Below are positions 25,771 through 35,021 of a DNA stretch of 51,733 bases, in pieces. Below the pieces are notes generated by a model. That model searched no databases. It saw nothing but the letters and a program-made list of their open reading frames with translations, and was not told the DNA's origin. Positions within the stretch are counted from its first letter, which is position 1. Each line of letters opens with the position of its first letter. The stretch is taken from positions 1 to 51,733 of the forward strand of contig CAJTZX010000029.1 of NCBI GenBank assembly GCA_910584345.1. The letters are read 5' to 3'. The DNA comes from an uncultured Eubacterium sp. GTDB lineage: Bacteria; Bacillota; Clostridia; Lachnospirales; Lachnospiraceae. The position numbers were made by a program, and so were the translations under genes.

Positions 25771-27015
25771 TTGTTCGATTGGTCACAGTTTGTTGGTATG
25801 ATGGATTTTTATGCAGTATATTTTACAACACAGATTGTACGGTGTGCGGCTTTTTCTTTTCCTTTGCTTTGGATTGTAATGCTGCTTCGAAAAACACTTT
25901 TGTCAACACAGATTTTTTTACGGGGAATGTTATGGACATGGTTTGCAGTCATCCCATTTCTCGGAAGGCTGCGCATATTTTATGAAAATAAGCTCATATG
26001 GAACGCGACATGGCGGATGACACAAGTTACCATGACTTTTTTATGGTTTGACCGTATATATATGGCAGGAATTTTAGCATCTGTCGTTTGCATATTCGGA
26101 AAACGTCTGCGTCTTAAAAAAGCTATTGCCAAGATGCAAACGTCTGTTATTGAGAATCCTGACATCCTGATTACTGATATGAATGTAACCCCATTTGCAG
26201 TTGGCTTGTTTCAGCCAAAAATCATAATACCCAAAGTGATGGCAGAAAATTACAGCATGGAAGAACTAAAGGTAATTATACAGCATGAACGGACACATAT
26301 CCGGTTGGGACATTTATGGTGCGGGTTTGCATGGGATGTGCTGCGCTGTTTGCTGTGGATCAACCCATTTTTGACTATTTGTCTGAAAGATGTCAGATCT
26401 GATATGGAAGATATTTGCGATAAGGTGTGCATACAACATAGCGGGAAGACCCCCTATGAATATGCGATGATATTGTTAAAAAGCCTTAAAATATTACGAT
26501 TCGGACAGGAGTATACACCTCCCGCTGCTACCTATGCAGGAGAAAATGGCTTTGCAGATATGAAACAGCGAATGGATAAGATTGCTGGATTTTATCCATA
26601 CCGAAAACGACGGAGCCTTGGTATGGCAGCAGGTACTTTTTTGGCAATTGTGATGACCATTTTCGTTGTACAGAAGCATTCTTATGCACGTTATAGTGAG
26701 AGCAATGATATCATGATCTTTAAATATGACAAAGAAGCCTCTTTGGTTTCCAGCGACACAAAAACCTTAAGCAAGATGATTTCCTATGATGACAGCTATG
26801 TATATGTAGATCGAAAAGCATTTGAACAATTTTTGGTCAAACATCATGCAAAAGGAGATATCTATATCATTTTTGGCGGCTATGAGAAGCTGCCTGGCAT
26901 TGGAGGCCAGGCAGAAGCTTGTATCTATGAAAATAGCTCTAAGGAAACTATTGTACGGATTTCTTATAAAAGTATAAAAGAAAACCGAGGTTATTTGTTT
27001 CATAAGCTGTTATAA
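25771..27015 (+). CDS. M56 family (BlaR1-like) membrane metallopeptidase
   Basis: 414 residues from a TTG start at 25771, chosen because AAGGGAGG lies 8 nt upstream and no ATG is better placed. Four membrane segments (about 20-40, 48-65, 92-110, 292-310) surround a cytosolic zinc-peptidase domain with ITDMNVTPFAVGLFQPKIII and the HExxH site in IQHERTHIRLGHLWC (about 173-187). BlaR1/MecR1 use this domain to trigger cleavage of a BlaI-type repressor. Here no penicillin-binding sensor domain follows; after the last membrane segment there is a short exported domain of about 100 residues. No BlaI-like gene lies next to it. The 3' end overlaps the SGNH gene by 16 nt (convergent). Confidence 0.85.
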   Translation: MFDWSQFVGMMDFYAVYFTTQIVRCAAFSFPLLWIVMLLRKTLLSTQIFLRGMLWTWFAVIPFLGRLRIFYENKLIWNATWRMTQVTMTFLWFDRIYMAGILASVVCIFGKRLRLKKAIAKMQTSVIENPDILITDMNVTPFAVGLFQPKIIIPKVMAENYSMEELKVIIQHERTHIRLGHLWCGFAWDVLRCLLWINPFLTICLKDVRSDMEDICDKVCIQHSGKTPYEYAMILLKSLKILRFGQEYTPPAATYAGENGFADMKQRMDKIAGFYPYRKRRSLGMAAGTFLAIVMTIFVVQKHSYARYSESNDIMIFKYDKEASLVSSDTKTLSKMISYDDSYVYVDRKAFEQFLVKHHAKGDIYIIFGGYEKLPGIGGQAEACIYENSSKETIVRISYKSIKENRGYLFHKLL

Positions 27016-27638
27016 AGACATTGCAACAATTGTTCAGCCAAAACGGCATGTGCATCCGGCATCAGATGCAGGGAGTCGATATCTGATGGCCGAACGTATT
27101 GTGCCGCATCAAAAAATATACATCCTGTTTGTTTTGCAACTTGTTGATAATATATACTGAATTGTTTGGATTTTGCACAAGCATCTGCTGAAAACGCATA
27201 CCCAAACGGTGAATGTATCATATTCGGCCCTATTTCGGGAGGTGATACAAGAATGATTTTTGGCTGAAAACCTTGTCTTTCTAATGTAAACGACAGGATA
27301 ACTTTTACTAAAGTCTGTACTCCGGCTGCAATCTCCTCCACAGATAGACGAAACGTTTGCTTTAAATCATTACTGCCAAGCATTAAAATCACAACATCGA
27401 TCGGTTTATGAGAATTTAAGCATGGACGCAAATAATCCAGTCCATTTTTCCAGCCGTCGACTGGATCATCATAGATAGTAGTTCTGCCATTGCAGCCTTC
27501 TTCAATGACTTGCCAGTCGTTGCCAAGCATCCGGCCAAGTCTACCAGTCCAACGAACATCCAAAGGATATCGCAGACCGTTGACCGGATTATAACCAAAT
27601 GTATTCGAATCTCCATAGCATAAAACTGTTTTTTTCAT
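27000..27638 (-). CDS. SGNH/GDSL-family hydrolase
   Basis: 212 residues from ATG at 27638. MKKTVLCYGDSNTFGYNP carries the block I GDS nucleophile, VVILMLGSNDLKQTF is block III with GxND, and the end DIDSLHLMPDAHAVLAEQL has the Asp-x-x-His pair of block V. These enzymes deacetylate or de-esterify carbohydrates and lipids. The frame is open upstream to a GTG at 27698 that overlaps the preceding gene by 4 nt (GTGA). Translational coupling from there is possible, but family alignment favours the ATG. No signal peptide, so it should be cytosolic. Confidence 0.88.
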   Translation of the reverse strand: MKKTVLCYGDSNTFGYNPVNGLRYPLDVRWTGRLGRMLGNDWQVIEEGCNGRTTIYDDPVDGWKNGLDYLRPCLNSHKPIDVVILMLGSNDLKQTFRLSVEEIAAGVQTLVKVILSFTLERQGFQPKIILVSPPEIGPNMIHSPFGYAFSADACAKSKQFSIYYQQVAKQTGCIFFDAAQYVRPSDIDSLHLMPDAHAVLAEQLLQCLYNSL

Positions 27639-27694
27639 ATCTTTTATGACTCCATCATCTAAACGAATAACGCTCGAATCGTTAAAAGCAAACG

Positions 27695-28607
27695 TCACAC
27701 TTTTATCTTTTTCACAGCGCTGTACTTACCATAAATTTTACTGCCGGTAGAATCGGTCCGATAGGCACGCACCTTAACATAACCCGTTTTGTTCTTTTTC
27801 AGCCTGACAACCGTCTTTTCTATATCCGAGGCCGGGTGAATCAACTTCTTTCGAGATGCTTTTGCTGTAAACTTCTTATTCGTAGAGCATAAAATCTCAT
27901 ACCCCTGCACTCGATCCGCTGACTGAAACCGAACCATCACCTGTCCGTCTCCCTGATTCTTTAAAGAAAGTTTTGTTACCTGCCCAGGTTTTGCCACCTG
28001 AGTCCAATGTGCATACAATGTCATAGAAGCGTTTAAAACGGTACTTTCTTCTACTCTCTTACCGTTCTCTTTTTGTGTATACCATCCGGTAAATACATAT
28101 CCCTTCCGTTTCACATCCGGTAATATACCAAGCTTATCATCCATTAAAAGAGTCATTTCACTGCGGCTTAACTGATTTCCGCCGTTCGATTGAAAATGCA
28201 CGAGATAATACATAAGATTGATCTGTACACCGCCGAATTTCAGTGCAGAAGAAGTAATTATCTCGCACGGCAAAGCTCCCGCTTGAAAACACCTCTCCGC
28301 GTAGACACATCCGTCCTGCCAAAGGTTATCATTTCCGTCCCTTCTTCATCATGTACAGCAACAAAAAGCACAGCATCCACAACAGTTTCCAAAGATACGT
28401 CCGCTGTACTGCCCTGAATCTCTATCGAAAAAAGTTACAGCCTGTCCTCCCCTCTTTTGTTGTAGATACAAAATTATTCCATATAGGAACCGCATCAGAT
28501 ACCGATGCAGCTGCAGCCATGATACAGCATGGCTCTGCCACAATCAGCATAAGCATTAATAATCCTGTTAATACGCGTTTCTTCTGTTCTCCCCCTCTCT
28601 TACACAT
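27695..28607 (-). pseudogene. Broken gene for a secreted InlB B-repeat surface protein
   Basis: Three reading frames join into one protein-like series. 28607-28422 encodes a basic N-terminus and signal peptide (KKRVLTGLLMLMLIVAEPCC, then AAAASVSDAV) and ends in a stop at a T6 run near 28430. The next frame continues with IEIQGSTADVSLETVVDAVL and FVAVHDEEGTEMITFGRTDV to about 28290. The third frame (27695-28290) gives ALPCEIITSSALKFGGVQIN, an InlB B-repeat-type unit (VHFQSNGG, RKGYVFTGWYTQKENGK, LYAHWTQ) and a fibronectin-III-like end. At least two frameshifts are needed, so the gene is inactivated unless the base calls at these sites are wrong. The intact product would be about 300 residues and surface-exposed. 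Confidence 0.75.
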
Positions 28608-28685
28608 AGGCAGGTAACAATTCCGAAACTCATTGAACTGTTCCTATATGTAAACAATGATATCCTCTGTAACTACTGTACCTTA

Positions 28686-29489
28686 TCATAAGATGACCCC
28701 TTCATTCATACTGCCTGTCCGATACCCTTGCAGATCTAACGCCACATAAGTAAATCCATACTCCTGAAACGCTTTCGTAATGCAGCTTCGTATGCTTTCC
28801 TGCATGAAACGTTCAAATTCCTGCGGCAGCACTTCTATCCTTGCCATCCGTCCATGCATCCGCACCCGGACCTGCATAAATCCAAGATCCAGCAGCTTTT
28901 GCTCCGCTTTGCCGATCATTGTCAGTTTTTCCCTGGTCATCTGCTCTCCATATACAAATCGAGATGCAAGACATGCAAAAGACTGCTTGTCCCACGTAGG
29001 AAGCTCGTTCTGTCTGGATAATGCACGGATTTCGGCCTTTGTCAATCCTGCTTCCCGCAGCGGACTTAAAACACCAGATTGCGAAACTGCCAGCCGGCCC
29101 GGGCGATAATCGCCGTCATCATCGACATTTGATCCTTCCGCTACATATAAAATTCCCTGTTCTTTTGCAGCAGCAACAATCGTCTGCATCATTTTACGCT
29201 TACACAAATAACAACGGTCTTTCGGATTTTGCGCAAATCCTGGAATTTCCATCTGGTCCAATTCGCACACGGTCTGACGAATCCCATACTTAATGCAAAA
29301 CTGTCCGGCCTCATCTTCTTCCCGCTGCGGAAAAATAACAGACTTTATGGTTACTGCAAGTACGCGACTGCCTAATACATCGTATGCCATTTTTAATAAA
29401 AACGCAGAATCAACGCCACCTGAAAATGCAACTGCCAGCTGATCGTATTTTTCAAGATTCCGTTTTAACCGGTCTAACTTCTGATTCAT
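28686..29489 (-). CDS. larE: ATP-dependent sacrificial sulfur transferase LarE
   Basis: 267 residues. PP-loop ATP pyrophosphatase with LAVAFSGGVDSAFLLKMAYD (19-38), NPKDRCYLCKRKMM (Cys 93 and 96) and VAEGSNVDDDGDYRPGR, then WDKQSFACLASRF with Cys 173 at about the position of the sacrificial Cys of Lactobacillus LarE. LarE supplies sulfur to make the nickel-pincer nucleotide cofactor of lactate racemase. larA, larB and larC are not in the window, so the cofactor target is unknown. The ATG at 29489 has AGGA 9-10 nt upstream and lies within the last 38 nt of the HEPN gene, so it is the fourth gene of the trxB operon. Confidence 0.92.
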   Translation of the reverse strand: MNQKLDRLKRNLEKYDQLAVAFSGGVDSAFLLKMAYDVLGSRVLAVTIKSVIFPQREEDEAGQFCIKYGIRQTVCELDQMEIPGFAQNPKDRCYLCKRKMMQTIVAAAKEQGILYVAEGSNVDDDGDYRPGRLAVSQSGVLSPLREAGLTKAEIRALSRQNELPTWDKQSFACLASRFVYGEQMTREKLTMIGKAEQKLLDLGFMQVRVRMHGRMARIEVLPQEFERFMQESIRSCITKAFQEYGFTYVALDLQGYRTGSMNEGVIL

Positions 29490-30021
29490 ATGTGTTTTCC
29501 TGCCTTTTCAATTTTTTTTCAAACATAATGTAATAGCAGTTCATCTCAAAAATACTGCATTTTAGTCTCTCTTCTTTTGGCAAAAACGACATTAAAGTTT
29601 CTTTTACCCGGATATTTTTCAGCTCTTCCCTGAGATTTTCACCTATTCCATTTTGTTCCAGAAAACTGCCGACTTGCTGCACCGCTTGTTCAATTTTGCG
29701 TTTTTCTACTATAAAATCCATATTATAACGTGATTCTGCCTCCCATTCACTAAGCATTTCTGCATGATCATCCAGCCATTCCGTAATGGTAAGATTCGCT
29801 CCATTATGTATGACCATCTGAAGCAGTTTTGAAATCCGATGTGTATTCGGCACTGTAACGCCTACACATTCCAGCGCCCCTTTGATTACTTTTTCCACAC
29901 ATTGCTGTAAATGATAAGCTACAATATTGAAATACATTTCGTCTGGAAATGGCGTCTGATACAAGCTGACAGCTGCCTGATAATCTAAATAAGCGCTTTT
30001 AAACAACCGTATGTCACACAC
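29452..30021 (-). CDS. HEPN domain protein
   Basis: 189 residues from GTG at 30021, chosen because AAAGGGGG lies 7 nt upstream; the frame runs further up, inside the MNT gene. An all-helical HEPN domain of the PF05168 type: RLFKSAYLDYQAAVSLYQTP, YHLQQCVEKVIKGAL, VPNTHRISKLLQMV and WEAESRYNMDFI. HEPN proteins pair with minimal nucleotidyltransferases, either as toxin-antitoxin systems (HEPN RNase, AMP-transferring antitoxin) or as two-part nucleotidyltransferases. The catalytic Rx4-6H motif is not obvious, which favours a nucleotide-binding partner over an RNase. It overlaps the MNT gene by 8 nt. Confidence 0.85.
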   Translation of the reverse strand: MCDIRLFKSAYLDYQAAVSLYQTPFPDEMYFNIVAYHLQQCVEKVIKGALECVGVTVPNTHRISKLLQMVIHNGANLTITEWLDDHAEMLSEWEAESRYNMDFIVEKRKIEQAVQQVGSFLEQNGIGENLREELKNIRVKETLMSFLPKEERLKCSIFEMNCYYIMFEKKLKRQENTYESEVRPVKTES

Positions 30022-30373
30022 GGTTCTTCCCCCTTTCAAACAATAGCAGTCCTGTACGGTCAATTTCCTGATACAGCCTGTTTTTATGATCCAAATTCAT
30101 AACAATATCCAGCTCGCAATCCAATATCGGCTCCTTTTTTAAAGGCAATCCTGGATCTTCCTTTTCAATATATAAATCAATATCACTGTAACTGCTGCAT
30201 CGAAACTCCAAGGAACTTCCAAATAATACAATCTTATTTATATTTTTATCCTGTTTTAATTCCTTTAATAAATTCTGTACCCTGGTCTGCATTAAAGGAT
30301 GTACGCGGTTGCAATGCAAAAAATCTACACCTTCCCGCACATCAAAATCCCACATTTCCTGAAAATTATTCAT
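30014..30373 (-). CDS. Minimal nucleotidyltransferase (MNT, DNA polymerase beta fold)
   Basis: 119 residues from ATG at 30373 (AGGA 9 nt upstream; an ATG three codons earlier is too close to that site). The core has KIVLFGSSLEFRCSSYSDID: the GS motif followed by DID, then a third carboxylate in CELDIVM, all that is needed for metal-dependent nucleotide transfer. Small MNT proteins act with a HEPN partner, here the next gene. The start overlaps the trxB stop by 8 nt, so translation of the four genes trxB-MNT-HEPN-larE is chained. Confidence 0.88.
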   Translation of the reverse strand: MNNFQEMWDFDVREGVDFLHCNRVHPLMQTRVQNLLKELKQDKNINKIVLFGSSLEFRCSSYSDIDLYIEKEDPGLPLKKEPILDCELDIVMNLDHKNRLYQEIDRTGLLLFERGKNRV

Positions 30374-31283
30374 AGAAGACATTCCTAATATATTCCATAG
30401 CTGAAACTGCCGCGTTTGCTCCGTCCGAAACCGCTGTCACAACCTGGCGCAGCGCTTTTGTACGTACATCGCCTGCCGCAAAAAATCCAGGTTCAGAAGT
30501 AATTCCTGTTTCATCCGCAATAACATATCCGGCCTCATCCAAATCCACAACTCCCAAAAGCGGCTCTGTCTGCGGCTGCATACCAACTGCCACAAATGCA
30601 CCGTTTACTGGAATCGACCTGCCATCTTTTAATTCCAGCGCTGTCACCGTCTGTTCTCCAACTATTTTTGACGGCACAGCACTTGTCAGTATTTCCACAT
30701 TTTCTTTTTCCCGTAGCTGCTGTACAAAAGACGCCGCTCCCCGAAACTGCTCCCGACGGTGAATCAGATAGACTTTATCACACAAGTCAGATAAATACAG
30801 TGCATCTCCCAAAGCCGTATCTCCGCCTCCAATGACCGCTGTTTCTTTCCCTCTGTAAAACGCGCCGTCACAGACTGCACAATAAGAGACTCCCTTTCCG
30901 GCAAACTCCTCTTCCCCGTCTACGCCTAAACGGCGGTGCGCCGCACCTGCACAGTAAATAACCGTTTTCGTGTTTATCACCTGCCCATCTGCAAAATGCA
31001 CCGTCCATCCATCCTCATTTTTTTGAAAAATATCTGCCACACCTTCCTGAAACTGTACGCCCAACTCTTGCGCATGTTTTAAAAATGCTTCTCCCAAATC
31101 ATAGCCATTGATCTTTGGAAGCCCCAAATAATTATCCACCTGATCGCTTTCGGCAATCTGTCCAGTGCCGCGATATTCCTTTTCGATTACGAGCGCGTTT
31201 AAACCTGCCCGTTTCGCATACACTGCCGCGCTAAGTCCTGCCGGACCGCTTCCTATAATTAATACATCCAGCTTATCATCCAT
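30366..31283 (-). CDS. trxB: Thioredoxin reductase (NADPH)
   Basis: 305 residues. FAD site LIIGSGPAGLSAAVYAKRAG at the N-terminus, redox-active disulfide CAVC (Cys 135 and 138) in GVSYCAVCDGAFYRG, NADPH site AVIGGGDTALGDAL, and C-terminal GFFAAGDVRTKALRQVVTA. It keeps thioredoxin reduced. No trxA lies next to it. First gene of a four-gene overlapping series with MNT, HEPN and larE; both ends of that series concern thiol or sulfur chemistry. Confidence 0.95.
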   Translation of the reverse strand: MDDKLDVLIIGSGPAGLSAAVYAKRAGLNALVIEKEYRGTGQIAESDQVDNYLGLPKINGYDLGEAFLKHAQELGVQFQEGVADIFQKNEDGWTVHFADGQVINTKTVIYCAGAAHRRLGVDGEEEFAGKGVSYCAVCDGAFYRGKETAVIGGGDTALGDALYLSDLCDKVYLIHRREQFRGAASFVQQLREKENVEILTSAVPSKIVGEQTVTALELKDGRSIPVNGAFVAVGMQPQTEPLLGVVDLDEAGYVIADETGITSEPGFFAAGDVRTKALRQVVTAVSDGANAAVSAMEYIRNVFYE

Positions 31284-31523
31284 TGTTTTACACCCCTCTT
31301 TTTTGATTATTATATTCGTTTCTGATATTTATAATTCCATAAATCTGCACCGTTTTGAAAATCACTCAAATAACCGTATGATCTTCCAACAGCACAAGCT
31401 CCGCTCGTCTATCATAAATATATTCCACATATAATATCTTCATTCATATATCACCCGTCGTTCATCCGTTCTTCTAACAAGCTGCATACAGTATAGCATA
31501 AACGTCAGGCTGATTCAATCACT
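31284..31523. other. Intergenic region upstream of trxB
   Basis: 240 nt, AT-rich, between trxB and the end of the permease gene. It should hold the trxB promoter. No strong hexamer pair, terminator hairpin or small gene with a ribosome site was found. Confidence 0.4.
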
Positions 31524-34238
31524 CTATGACAATTCACTCTCCTTAAGCCGCTCTACCATAGACCTTCGCAGCACCTTTCGATAACTAAAAAGCGGCAAAA
31601 CTATTCCAAATGCCATGAAAATTGGAATCAGGATCAAAATTGGCACCATCGTATACCGGTACGTAACAAACCAAAAAATTCCGCTCACCACACGGTCCAT
31701 GATCGGAGACATTAGCAAGGTGCACATTACCGATACGACAACTGCCGCCGCTGCGTAAAAAAGACCTTCGCTCATCAGCATCTTCTTTAACTGCCTGTTT
31801 GTCATTCCAATGGACTGGAGCACAGCAAATTCCCGTCTCCTGGTGCAAATCGACGTCAGTACCGCATTAAAAAAATTCAAAATACCGACCATGCCAACAA
31901 CAAAGCTTAATGCACCACCCATAAGCAAAAACATCTTGCGGTATCTCTCAAATGCCTGCACATATTTCTGCTTGGATTCAAAATCCAGATTTTGATTTAC
32001 ATTATTCGTATAGTCCTCCAGATAAGCCTGCATTGATGCGTTGCTTTCCTCTGTTGTGTTAAACAGATAGGTCATGATGTCCGAGGTGTGACTGTCATTA
32101 GAAAAAACCTGTGCATTCATTACATATTCAAAACCACTATAACCGCGGTAAGACATAGCATTTTTCACTGCAACGCAGGCTGCTACCCGATATTCCATAT
32201 CTGCCGACTCTTTCTCTTCGGCTCGGATCGGACGTTTTTTGCGCCATGCCTCTTCTTTTGAAATCTGCTCTCCTGTCTCATCGTCAAAATATTCCCATTC
32301 ATACACATAATGTATGGTAATTGTATCACCGACCTTAGCCCATTGGGAATATTCGATCGGACTGTTATAATCATCCACTAAATAGACCGCAGCAATCGTA
32401 CGCTGGCCTGGATCATACAAGTCCTCCAAATCCCCATCCAGCACTTGCAGCCGGCTAAGCGGATAATCTTCCATACCGTATATATTTGCATCCGCCGCAT
32501 AATTCCCTTTCCCATCTTTTGCCGCATATTGCATATACTCCTTAATATCATCTTCGGTAGCATAAAACATATGACGCCTTTGATTCCTATAGTCCTCTTT
32601 TGGAGTATAGACAGAAATGTTAAAACGGTGTCCATAAATACGCCCGCTTTCTGTAATCTGCCCGCCTTTTTGTATTTTGCTGATGTCTTCTTCCGGTACG
32701 GACGGCAATATCGGCTCTCCCCAGTTTTTATTTACCTGAAAATAAGAAGCTTCTCCTAAAATAAAATCAGAAACAATTTTCGGCCTTAAATATTTTTCCA
32801 TATCAAATCCTCTGGCAATGGAATAAGTACTATGGAACAATACGACTGCTAACGCCATAGAAATTACAACAAGCACTGTCTTTGTTCTGTTTCTTCCAAG
32901 ATTTGCCCATGCCATGCGAAATGGTTTTCCTCCCGCCCTGCCTCTCTTTTGTCTTCGGTTTTTCATTTCCATCGGCGTTCGTATATAGGATACATCCGTG
33001 TAGCGAACCGCCTCCACCGGAGAAACTTTTGCTGCCATCCGTCCGGGTTTTGCACAAGACAGATAAACCGTCGCCAGTGAAAACAGAGCTGACACAAGAA
33101 AAAACCAAGGACTCATCATGCGGTTACAATTTTTGACGCTCGTTACCGATAAGATGACCGGAGCAAGTGCCACGCCCGCCGCACTCCCGGCTGCCAGCCC
33201 TATTGGAATCCCTATAGCAGACAAAAAAAGCGCCTGTCTGCGGATCATGCGCCGAATCTGCTTTCCGGTTGTGCCAATCGTTTTCAGCAGACCATAAAAA
33301 CGGATGTCGTTGCTGACCGATATCTGAAAAATATTATATATAATCAAGTATCCGGTGAAAACAATGAGTATCAGTATCACAAGCACAGCAATGACCATCT
33401 GCGGATCTACATTGGCTGCCAGCTGCGCACCTGCATACGCCCAATTGACGCCGATACTGATCGCATTTTCTTCGGATTCCTCTGCTTCTCCTGCCGGCAA
33501 AAACCCGTTGCGGTATAATATTTTTTGCATATCGTCTCCGATATGCATACTGCTGCCCAACATAATGTCCAGCGTCCACGTTCCGGTCATATCCATCATG
33601 TCGCCTTCTTTGCGCGGATAACGCTTTACCATTTCTTCTACATAAGACTTTGGCAGGATTGCCATGCTCGCTGGAGCAGCCTGATCGTATTCCCACCATC
33701 CGCTTAAAACAAAAGTATCCGTTATCTCTGTCTTTTCCATGCCTCCCACTTCATAGGTAAAGGTAAGCCTGGCCCCAATGTCAGGCTGTATGCCGATGCA
33801 ATTTAAGATTCTCGTATCACAGGCAATCTCTTTCGTACCTTCCTGCGGAATTCTCCCCTGCTGCGGAGTGCAAAAACTCCTTTTTAAATAGCCCGGTTCC
33901 ATATAAGATAACTCCGCATGAACTTTGCGAAACTTTTCACCGCTTCCCACGCCAAGAAACAGCCTTCCGCCACATTCCTGAACCATTGCATCTTTTTCCA
34001 GAATCTCTTTTTGCTCCAGCGTCAGATCTTTAAACGAACCATGCCCGCTGCTTCCTACCAGCCGAAACGTCTGCTGCTGAAACGTATACACCATAGTTCC
34101 TGCAATCGTAAACAATGTCATAAACAGCAATGACGTAAGTGCAACTGCAAAGACCGCTACGATATTCCGCACACGGTTTGCCTGCAGGCTTTGCTTTGAA
34201 AGCTTTGTGATGACCTTTTGATTTTTTACCCGAATCAT
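31524..34238 (-). CDS. ABC transporter permease, FtsX type
   Basis: 904 residues. A membrane segment near 26-50, a large extracellular domain (about 55-280), three membrane segments typical of FtsX (about 283-395), a junction with MAWANLGRNRTKTVLVVISM and another membrane segment (near 455), a second extracellular domain (about 480-765), then three C-terminal segments with FVVGMVGILNFFNAVLTSIC and RRREFAVLQSIGMTNRQLKK. This duplicated-FtsX layout occurs in lipid or peptide exporters and antimicrobial-peptide resistance transporters. The start overlaps the ATPase stop by 4 nt. With the ATPase and two-component genes upstream it probably forms a stress- or peptide-responsive module. Confidence 0.9.
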   Translation of the reverse strand: MIRVKNQKVITKLSKQSLQANRVRNIVAVFAVALTSLLFMTLFTIAGTMVYTFQQQTFRLVGSSGHGSFKDLTLEQKEILEKDAMVQECGGRLFLGVGSGEKFRKVHAELSYMEPGYLKRSFCTPQQGRIPQEGTKEIACDTRILNCIGIQPDIGARLTFTYEVGGMEKTEITDTFVLSGWWEYDQAAPASMAILPKSYVEEMVKRYPRKEGDMMDMTGTWTLDIMLGSSMHIGDDMQKILYRNGFLPAGEAEESEENAISIGVNWAYAGAQLAANVDPQMVIAVLVILILIVFTGYLIIYNIFQISVSNDIRFYGLLKTIGTTGKQIRRMIRRQALFLSAIGIPIGLAAGSAAGVALAPVILSVTSVKNCNRMMSPWFFLVSALFSLATVYLSCAKPGRMAAKVSPVEAVRYTDVSYIRTPMEMKNRRQKRGRAGGKPFRMAWANLGRNRTKTVLVVISMALAVVLFHSTYSIARGFDMEKYLRPKIVSDFILGEASYFQVNKNWGEPILPSVPEEDISKIQKGGQITESGRIYGHRFNISVYTPKEDYRNQRRHMFYATEDDIKEYMQYAAKDGKGNYAADANIYGMEDYPLSRLQVLDGDLEDLYDPGQRTIAAVYLVDDYNSPIEYSQWAKVGDTITIHYVYEWEYFDDETGEQISKEEAWRKKRPIRAEEKESADMEYRVAACVAVKNAMSYRGYSGFEYVMNAQVFSNDSHTSDIMTYLFNTTEESNASMQAYLEDYTNNVNQNLDFESKQKYVQAFERYRKMFLLMGGALSFVVGMVGILNFFNAVLTSICTRRREFAVLQSIGMTNRQLKKMLMSEGLFYAAAAVVVSVMCTLLMSPIMDRVVSGIFWFVTYRYTMVPILILIPIFMAFGIVLPLFSYRKVLRRSMVERLKESELS

Positions 34239-34912
34239 GACTGCCCACCTCCCAAAATACGGCCGTCTTCTATCCGTATGATACGGTCGGCAAGCTGTGC
34301 AATCTCCTCGTTATGTGTAATCATAACAATTGTCTGCCGTAGCTTTTGACTCGTAATCTTTAAAAGCCCCATCACGTCCTGGCTCGTACGGCTGTCCAGA
34401 TTTCCGGTCGGTTCATCGGCCAATACGATGGCAGGTTTCGTAGCAAGCGCTCTTGCAATTGCCACCCGCTGCTGCTGTCCGCCCGAGAGGTTATTCGGCA
34501 GACTATTTAGCTTACTTTGCAGGCCAAGCGCCCGAATCATCAAGTCTATGTATTTTTTATTCGGTTCATTGCCGTCCAGCTGAATCGGCAGCACGATATT
34601 ATCATAGACATTCAAAACCGGAACAAGATTATAGCTTTGGAAAACAAAACCTATTTTCCGGCGGCGAAAAATCGTAAGTTCTTCCTCTTTGAATAAAAAA
34701 ATAGATTTCCCATCTACGATCACTTCTCCTGAAGTCGGACGGTCTAAACCGCCCAGCATATGAAGCAAGGTAGATTTCCCACTGCCGGATGTGCCCACCA
34801 CCGCGACAAATTCCCCTTTTTCCACTGTAAGGTTTACCTGCCGCAGCGCATGAACTGCCGTTTCTTTGGCGCCATATACTTTTTCCAGATTTCTTGTTTC
34901 TAATATTGCCAT
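34235..34912 (-). CDS. ABC transporter ATP-binding protein (LolD/MacB/BceA type)
   Basis: 225 residues. Walker A GTSGSGKSTLLHMLGG (about 40-55), Q-loop FQSYNLVPVLNVYDNI, signature LSGGQQQRVAIARAL, Walker B PAIVLADEPTGNLD and switch His in IVMITHNEEIA. The GGLDRPTSG and EPTGNLDS stretches are typical of the MacB/LolD/BceA group that pairs with FtsX-type permeases. Cotranscribed with the permease (4-nt overlap) and 109 nt downstream of the response regulator gene. Confidence 0.96.
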   Translation of the reverse strand: MAILETRNLEKVYGAKETAVHALRQVNLTVEKGEFVAVVGTSGSGKSTLLHMLGGLDRPTSGEVIVDGKSIFLFKEEELTIFRRRKIGFVFQSYNLVPVLNVYDNIVLPIQLDGNEPNKKYIDLMIRALGLQSKLNSLPNNLSGGQQQRVAIARALATKPAIVLADEPTGNLDSRTSQDVMGLLKITSQKLRQTIVMITHNEEIAQLADRIIRIEDGRILGGGQS

Positions 34913-35021
34913 ATTATGCCCTCCTGTACTGGTTTTCTATCATACAGACAATAGCATAGGAATCTTTCCATATTCTTTCCATTCTATCATAAAATCTAAC
35001 AGTTTTGAAAGATTACCATTT

